Of a stretch of 9,297 nt of DNA, positions 5,848 to 9,297 are shown piece after piece. Position numbers and translations under genes: made by a program. Position 1 is the first letter of the stretch. Every line of letters begins with the position of its first letter. The stretch comes from an uncultured Oscillospiraceae bacterium (GTDB taxonomy: Bacteria; Bacillota; Clostridia; Oscillospirales; Oscillospiraceae), in assembly GCA_944385195.1 (NCBI GenBank), contig CALWWH010000120.1, forward strand, positions 1-9,297. The letters run 5' to 3'. Under the pieces are notes generated by a model, which did not search any database, was not told the origin of the DNA, and saw nothing but the letters and a program-made list of their open reading frames with translations.

Positions 5848-6843
5848 TCATTGAATATGGTCGTGCTGTACCGGGCGATAGAACAGCTCGCGGATACGCT
5901 CTGGGTCGCGCGTCTGTCCCAGAATCCACATCAGCTTGGTGACGATGGCCTCCAAGGTCATGTCGTAGGCTTCCAGGACAGCAAAGCGCTCCTTGACCTG
6001 GTAACCCACCTGGTAGACCATCATGTCGCTGCCCTCGTGGGGCACCTGTGTGGTCATGACGATGACCTTGCCGGAGGCAACCCAGTCCTCGATGGCTGCG
6101 AGAAAGCCCTCGTCGCCCCCGCAGGGGACGCCGCCGACGCCAAAGCTCTCGATGACCAGGGCGTCGTAGTGCTCCCGCAACCATGCAAAGAGGGAAGCGT
6201 CCATGCCGGGGATGAGCTTGAGTACGAAGACTCGATCGTCGAGGTCGGTAGTAAACAACGGCGCGCCCATGGGTTTGCTGTCGTGAATATACTCCAGATA
6301 GCGATCCTCCCGCAGAATGCCCAGCTCCGGGTAGTCCATGCTGGAAAAGGCGTTGAAGCTCTTGGTGCGCGTCTTGCGGGCGCGGGTGCCGTCGATGACC
6401 ATGCCGTCAAAGACCAGTCGCACGCCGTGGGCGCGGTCATCCGCGGCATAGCGAAAGGCGTTGATGAGGTTCGTCCGGGCGTCTGTATCCCGCAGAAAAA
6501 TGGACTTCTGCGACCCGGTCAGCACGATGGGCTTGCCGGAGTGCTGCACCAGGTAGGACAGCGCCGCGGCAGTATAGGCCATGGTGTCCGTGCCGTGGGA
6601 GATGACGAAGCCGTCGTAGGCGTCGTAATGCTCCCGGATGCTGCGGACCATGAGCAGCCAATGGGCAGAGGTCATATTGGTGCTGTCGATGTTGGCAATC
6701 TGGATAGCACTGACGCGGCAGATCTGCGCCACCTCCGGCACAAACTCCAGGATCTCCTCGCTGGTGATCATCGGCGCCAGACCGGCGTCCGTGGGCCGGG
6801 AGGCGATGGTGCCGCCGGTGGCAATGAGCAGGATGTGTTTCAT
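5848..6843 (-). CDS. ansA: Type I (cytoplasmic) L-asparaginase
   Basis: 331 residues; hydrolyses L-asparagine to aspartate and ammonia. The first catalytic threonine lies in ATGGTIAS (8-15, T12). The second active-site group is HGTDTMAYTA (83-92, with T85 and D86), and K161 in TKSFNAF fits the conserved catalytic lysine. S54 in NIDSTNM matches the substrate-binding serine. No signal peptide is present, which supports the cytoplasmic type I class. Start ATG 6843 is chosen because AGGAGG sits 8 nt upstream; the in-frame TTG at 6849 would leave only 2 nt. A related archaeal-type GatD role is unlikely since no gatE neighbour is seen. It is cotranscribed with radC. There is no room for a promoter between the preceding terminator and the ribosome site. 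Confidence 0.9.
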   Translation of the reverse strand: MKHILLIATGGTIASRPTDAGLAPMITSEEILEFVPEVAQICRVSAIQIANIDSTNMTSAHWLLMVRSIREHYDAYDGFVISHGTDTMAYTAAALSYLVQHSGKPIVLTGSQKSIFLRDTDARTNLINAFRYAADDRAHGVRLVFDGMVIDGTRARKTRTKSFNAFSSMDYPELGILREDRYLEYIHDSKPMGAPLFTTDLDDRVFVLKLIPGMDASLFAWLREHYDALVIESFGVGGVPCGGDEGFLAAIEDWVASGKVIVMTTQVPHEGSDMMVYQVGYQVKERFAVLEAYDMTLEAIVTKLMWILGQTRDPERIRELFYRPVQHDHIQ

Positions 6844-6851
6844 CCCCAATT

Positions 6852-6857
6852 CCTCCT
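6852..6857 (-). promoter_or_regulatory. Ribosome binding site deciding the ansA start
   Basis: AGGAGG on the minus strand, 8 nt before ATG 6843 and only 2 nt before the alternative TTG 6849. It begins just two bases after the T-run of the upstream terminator, an unusually tight arrangement. Confidence 0.8.
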
Positions 6858-6859
6858 AG

Positions 6860-6889
6860 AAAAGCGCCCCGTCGGAGCCCGACGGGGCG
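6860..6889 (-). terminator. Strong GC-rich terminator between the HAD gene and ansA
   Basis: Perfect 11-bp stem CGCCCCGTCGG/CCGACGGGGCG (6865-6875 with 6879-6889), loop AGC, then CTTTT on the minus strand (6864-6860). It closes the thiT-HAD operon 8 bp after the HAD stop, yet its T-run almost touches the ansA ribosome site, so it could act as a partial terminator or attenuator for ansA-radC. Confidence 0.82.
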
Positions 6890-6897
6890 TGTTTGGA

Positions 6898-7704
6898 TCA
6901 GTAGATCGAATCCAGGTAGGCGATGACCTCGCCCAGGGCGCCCTCATCGCAGGCGCAGACGATGTGGCCGGCGGCCGCCTTGGCCTGCTCGGTGTCGTTG
7001 GCACAGCAGAAGGAGTCTCCCGCGGCCTGCAGCATGGAGATGTCGTTGTCCCCGTCGCCGACGGCGTAGCAGTCTTTGGGGTCGATGCCCAGCAGCCGCG
7101 CCAGCTCCAGGATGGCGATGCCCTTGCTACAGCACTTGCGGAAGACCTCCAAATAGGTTGGCATGGAGAACAGGGCCTCGAACTTCTCCCCGTGCTCACG
7201 AACGATGCGCTCCTGGATGGGCAGCAGGTACGCATGCTCCTCCTGGATCAGCAGCTTGGTCCACGGCTGGGGGATGGACTGGATCGGTCTCTCAGGGATG
7301 GGCATTCCAATGCGCGCGGCGTGCTCACGGGTGACGAAATTAGGCCGTTCCACCAAGATCTCGTCGCCGGCAAAGCACTCCACCGCCACCTTGGGGTAGT
7401 CCGCCATGATGTCGGCCACCAGCGGGGCGATGGACTTGTCCATGGTCGCAGCATAGAACTCCCGATTGGCCTGGAAGTCGTAAATCCGGGTGCCGTTGGT
7501 CTCGATGACCGGGGCGTTGAAGGGATAATTCTGTACCAGGCGGCTCACGGGCACATGGCCGCGGCCTGTGGCCAGGGTGAACTTGCCGCCCTCGGCGATG
7601 AAGTAGGCGATGGCCTCGGCGTTGCGGGCCGGGAAGCTGCCGTCGTAGGCAATGAGCGTGTCGTCAAAGTCGGTTGCCAGCAGGACGCCGGTGAATTTTC
7701 CCAT
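6898..7704 (-). CDS. Cof-type HAD-superfamily (subclass IIB) phosphatase
   Basis: 268 residues, a typical length for Cof-type sugar-phosphate/cofactor-phosphate hydrolases, which transfer phosphate to an aspartate. Motif I is DFDDTL (12-17, nucleophile D12, acid D14; the usual G is replaced by D15), motif II is T46 in LATGRG, motif III is K194 in SKGIAI, and motif IV is GDGDND (216-221). The cap (~80-185) is the IIB type that sets specificity; the substrate cannot be read from sequence. It begins 14 bp after the thiT stop and shares its promoter and TPP riboswitch, so a thiamine-pathway phosphate ester (for example HMP-PP, as for E. coli Cof, or thiamine phosphates) is a reasonable inference. 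Start ATG 7704 has an AAGGA-type site about 9 nt upstream and is preferred over TTG 7707. Confidence 0.87.
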   Translation of the reverse strand: MGKFTGVLLATDFDDTLIAYDGSFPARNAEAIAYFIAEGGKFTLATGRGHVPVSRLVQNYPFNAPVIETNGTRIYDFQANREFYAATMDKSIAPLVADIMADYPKVAVECFAGDEILVERPNFVTREHAARIGMPIPERPIQSIPQPWTKLLIQEEHAYLLPIQERIVREHGEKFEALFSMPTYLEVFRKCCSKGIAILELARLLGIDPKDCYAVGDGDNDISMLQAAGDSFCCANDTEQAKAAAGHIVCACDEGALGEVIAYLDSIY

Positions 7705-7718
7705 CAAAGATCATCCTT

Positions 7719-8300
7719 TTACCCGGCGTTTCTCTGGCGGTAGGGCGCCAGGTCTCTGCCGGTCATGTATTTGTTCGCCACCTTGTACAGCAGCGCGCCC
7801 ACCACCAGGATCATCACCATGTCAATGAGCATATAGGTGCCGTTGTACAGGGCGGAGTAAATCCAGGGGCTGGTCATGGTCATGTTGAAGAAGGTCTCGG
7901 GCATGGTTTCGGCCCAAATCGTCGCTCCGACGACGTAGTGCACCAAAAAGCGTGCCACACAGCCGACGACCGTGCCCACAAAGAAGCCGCCCTTGCGCTT
8001 GTAAAACAGCCCGGCAAAGCCCAGCACGGCGTAGGCGATGATATAGTCGCCCAATAGGCTCTCCCATCCGATGGCAATGCCGCCCTCGAACATCATCTGC
8101 AAAAAACCGTGGGCGAAGCCTACCAGCAGGGAGGGGCCAAAGCCCCAGCGGGCGCAGAAGACAAAGATCGGCAGCATGGCAAAGTCGATGGAACCGCCCC
8201 AGGGAAACTTGTACAGGGGCAGGAAGCTCAGAATCTCCGCCATGGCGATGAGGATTGCGCCCTCACAGAGGGCGCGCAGGGGCATACGGGATCTTTTCAT
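7719..8300 (-). CDS. thiT: ThiT thiamine transporter (ECF S component)
   Basis: 193-residue membrane protein of about six helices that binds thiamine and works with a shared EcfA-EcfA'-EcfT module, not encoded here. Helix 1 carries AxxxA (A15-A19), the EcfT docking pattern. WGGSIDFAMLPIFVFCARWG (34-53) is the family's signature block, followed by LLGDYIIAYAVLGFAGLF (82-99) and ARFLVHYVVGATIWA (116-130). H121, W129 and N153 fall about where thiamine-binding residues are known in Lactococcus ThiT (recalled, not aligned here). Start ATG 8300 has GGAGG (8315-8311) 10 nt upstream; the frame stays open further upstream but only through the riboswitch leader. The TPP riboswitch confirms the substrate. 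The first gene of a two-gene operon with the HAD phosphatase. Confidence 0.93.
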   Translation of the reverse strand: MKRSRMPLRALCEGAILIAMAEILSFLPLYKFPWGGSIDFAMLPIFVFCARWGFGPSLLVGFAHGFLQMMFEGGIAIGWESLLGDYIIAYAVLGFAGLFYKRKGGFFVGTVVGCVARFLVHYVVGATIWAETMPETFFNMTMTSPWIYSALYNGTYMLIDMVMILVVGALLYKVANKYMTGRDLAPYRQRNAG

Positions 8301-8325
8301 GGAGAAAGTACCTCCGATTTTGAAA

Positions 8326-8360
8326 TTCCGCACTGCAAATCGAAAAAATGCAGCGCGGAA
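8326..8360 (-). promoter_or_regulatory. Expression-platform hairpin of the thiT TPP riboswitch
   Basis: A 12-bp stem with one G-U pair joins 8349-8360 to 8326-8337 around an 11-nt T-rich loop. On the minus strand it is followed by TTTC, then AAAATCGGAGG with the ribosome site. As a terminator the T-run is weak; it may instead work as a switch hairpin that controls ribosome access. Either way it is the likely output stage of the riboswitch. Confidence 0.6.
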
Positions 8361-8372
8361 CGGAAGCACTTC

Positions 8373-8467
8373 ATCTTTCCCTACGACGGCATAAACCGTA
8401 TCAGGTTCAGCGGGTCAGAGCGCCTGTTCGCTCACTCTCAGCCGGAAGCGTCCGGCCCCCCGAAGAT
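8373..8467 (-). promoter_or_regulatory. TPP riboswitch (THI element)
   Basis: The conserved core is present in order on the minus strand: CTGAGAG (8441-8435), GACCCGCTGAACCTGAT (8416-8400), a P4-type hairpin ACGG...CCGT, and GTAGGGAA (8384-8377). P1 can form between ATCTTC (8467-8462) and GAAAGAT (8379-8373) with one bulged base. It binds thiamine pyrophosphate and lowers expression of thiT and the HAD gene when TPP is plentiful. An extra stem-loop (P3-type, 8416-8434, GCGAACAGGCGC) is of normal size. Confidence 0.95.
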
Positions 8468-8491
8468 CGGTTTGTGTATGCGGTTAGGGTT

Positions 8492-8520
8492 ATTGTACGC
8501 AATCCGTCGGAAAAAGTCAA
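8492..8520 (-). promoter_or_regulatory. Sigma-A promoter for the thiT operon
   Basis: Minus strand TTGACT (8520-8515), 17-nt spacer, TACAAT (8497-8492), each five of six to consensus. The predicted start near 8485 lies about 18 nt before the aptamer. The TGA stop of the upstream pseudouridine synthase is contained in the -35 box. Confidence 0.8.
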
Positions 8521-9297
8521 GACTCCGCTGCGCCAAGTTTGTGCAGCACATTCTGGAAGTATTCCGGCAGTTCGCACTGTATGGCGATCTGCTCTCCCGT
8601 CCGCGGGTGGTGGAAGACCAGCTGCCGCGCATGGAGCACCTGGCAGGACTGGCCCAGCTCGGGGGTTTTCCCATACACCGGGTCCCCCACGACGGGGTGG
8701 CCGATGTAGGCCATGTGTACGCGGATTTGATGGGTGCGTCCGGTCTGAAGCCGCAGCTGCAAATGGGTATACGCGCCCAGCTGCGCCGTCCCGGCCCAGC
8801 GCGCCAGGACCTGGTAGTGGGTCGTCGCCTCGCGGCCGCCAAGGACCACGGCCATGCGCTTGCGATCTGTCGGGTGGCGGCCGATGGGGGCGCTGACCGT
8901 GCCCTCGTCTTGGCGAATGTTGCCCCGGACGATGGCCTCATAGACCCGGTGAAGGCTGTGGTCCTGCAGCTGCGCCGACAGCGCCTGGTGGGCCAGGTCG
9001 TTCTTGGCCACAATCAGCAGCCCGGAGGTGTCCTTGTCGATGCGGTGGACGATGCCTGGGCGCAGTTGGCCGCCGATGCCCGAGAGGCTCTGGCCGCAGT
9101 GGTGCAGCAGGGCGTTGACCAGGGTTCCATCCTCGTGGCCCGGCGCAGGATGAACCACCAGGCCCCGGGGCTTGTTGATGACGATGAGGTCCTCGTCCTC
9201 GTAGCGCACGTCCAGGGGGATATCCTCGGCGGCGAGGGCCGCCGGGGCCGCCTGCGGCAGGTCGATGGCCAGGCGGTCGCCCGCCTGCACCATGTCG
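8517..9297 (-). CDS. rluD: RluA-family (RluD-like) rRNA pseudouridine synthase, N-terminus cut by window edge
   Basis: Isomerises uridine to pseudouridine, most likely in 23S rRNA. About 259 residues are present. The catalytic motif HRIDKDTSGLLIVAK contains the essential aspartate (HRID), preceded by NKPRGLVVHPAPGHEDGTLVNALL, a RluD-type block, and followed by GRTHQIRVH, a conserved RluA-family motif. The ATG at 9293 is probably internal: the frame continues off the edge and the first residues (DMVQAGDRLAIDLP) look like the end of the S4 RNA-binding domain, so ~45-60 residues are missing. Which uridines it modifies cannot be told from sequence; the Bacillus homologue is YlyB. It ends in the thiT promoter and no terminator follows, so read-through into the TPP leader is possible. 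Confidence 0.9.
   Translation of the reverse strand, partial: DMVQAGDRLAIDLPQAAPAALAAEDIPLDVRYEDEDLIVINKPRGLVVHPAPGHEDGTLVNALLHHCGQSLSGIGGQLRPGIVHRIDKDTSGLLIVAKNDLAHQALSAQLQDHSLHRVYEAIVRGNIRQDEGTVSAPIGRHPTDRKRMAVVLGGREATTHYQVLARWAGTAQLGAYTHLQLRLQTGRTHQIRVHMAYIGHPVVGDPVYGKTPELGQSCQVLHARQLVFHHPRTGEQIAIQCELPEYFQNVLHKLGAAES

Noticed and set aside
5581..7743. A 720-codon plus-strand open frame antisense to radC, ansA and the HAD gene
   Set aside because: It overlies three genes with clear catalytic motifs, has low-complexity Val/Gly/His/Asp-rich translation typical of antisense to GC-rich genes, and has no ribosome site or recognisable domain.
8301..8369. Extended N-terminus for thiT into the leader
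   Set aside because: The extra residues come from the riboswitch expression platform. ATG 8300 has its own GGAGG and gives the family's normal length.

Overview
The window looks like a chromosomal, housekeeping-type segment from a Bacillota species, most likely a GC-rich gut member of the Clostridia (Oscillospirales-like). The reasons are strong AGGAGG-type ribosome sites on almost every gene, near-consensus sigma-A promoters set in short AT-rich gaps between GC-rich genes, riboswitch control of vitamin transporters, a Firmicutes-style RadC, and a beta-propeller lipoprotein family common in this group. No transposase, phage, CRISPR, tRNA or rRNA signal was seen. The genus is inference.

Left part: a 5' portion of a MinD-like ATPase gene (1-615, minus) is divergent from queT (991-1476, plus), an ECF S component for a queuosine precursor. 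The 375-bp gap holds two outward-facing sigma-A promoters, a candidate preQ1-I riboswitch and an array of three degenerate ~32-bp repeats, two of which are intact intrinsic terminators. queT converges on an esterase gene and the two share a bidirectional terminator (1497-1535).

Middle part (all minus): from right to left come ansA (type I L-asparaginase), radC, a secreted beta-propeller lipoprotein and a two-domain alpha/beta-hydrolase/esterase. ansA and radC form a tight pair, with the radC ribosome site overlapping the ansA stop. A strong terminator lies just before the ansA ribosome site and another separates radC from the lipoprotein gene. The esterase has its own promoter, with a palindrome over its -10 and an 11-bp inverted repeat whose arms cover the -35 box and the ribosome site.

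Right part (all minus): a RluD-like pseudouridine synthase, cut by the right edge, ends inside the -35 box of a promoter that drives a TPP riboswitch, thiT (thiamine ECF S component) and a Cof-type HAD phosphatase, closed by the terminator before ansA. The HAD enzyme thus appears to belong to the thiamine regulon.

The most novel-looking content is regulatory: the triplicated terminator array in the queT leader, and the esterase leader, where only read-through RNA would contain an arm able to hide the ribosome site. The best protein-level points are the esterase with an apparently dead duplicated hydrolase half and the TPP-controlled HAD phosphatase. No clearly new multi-gene system was found.
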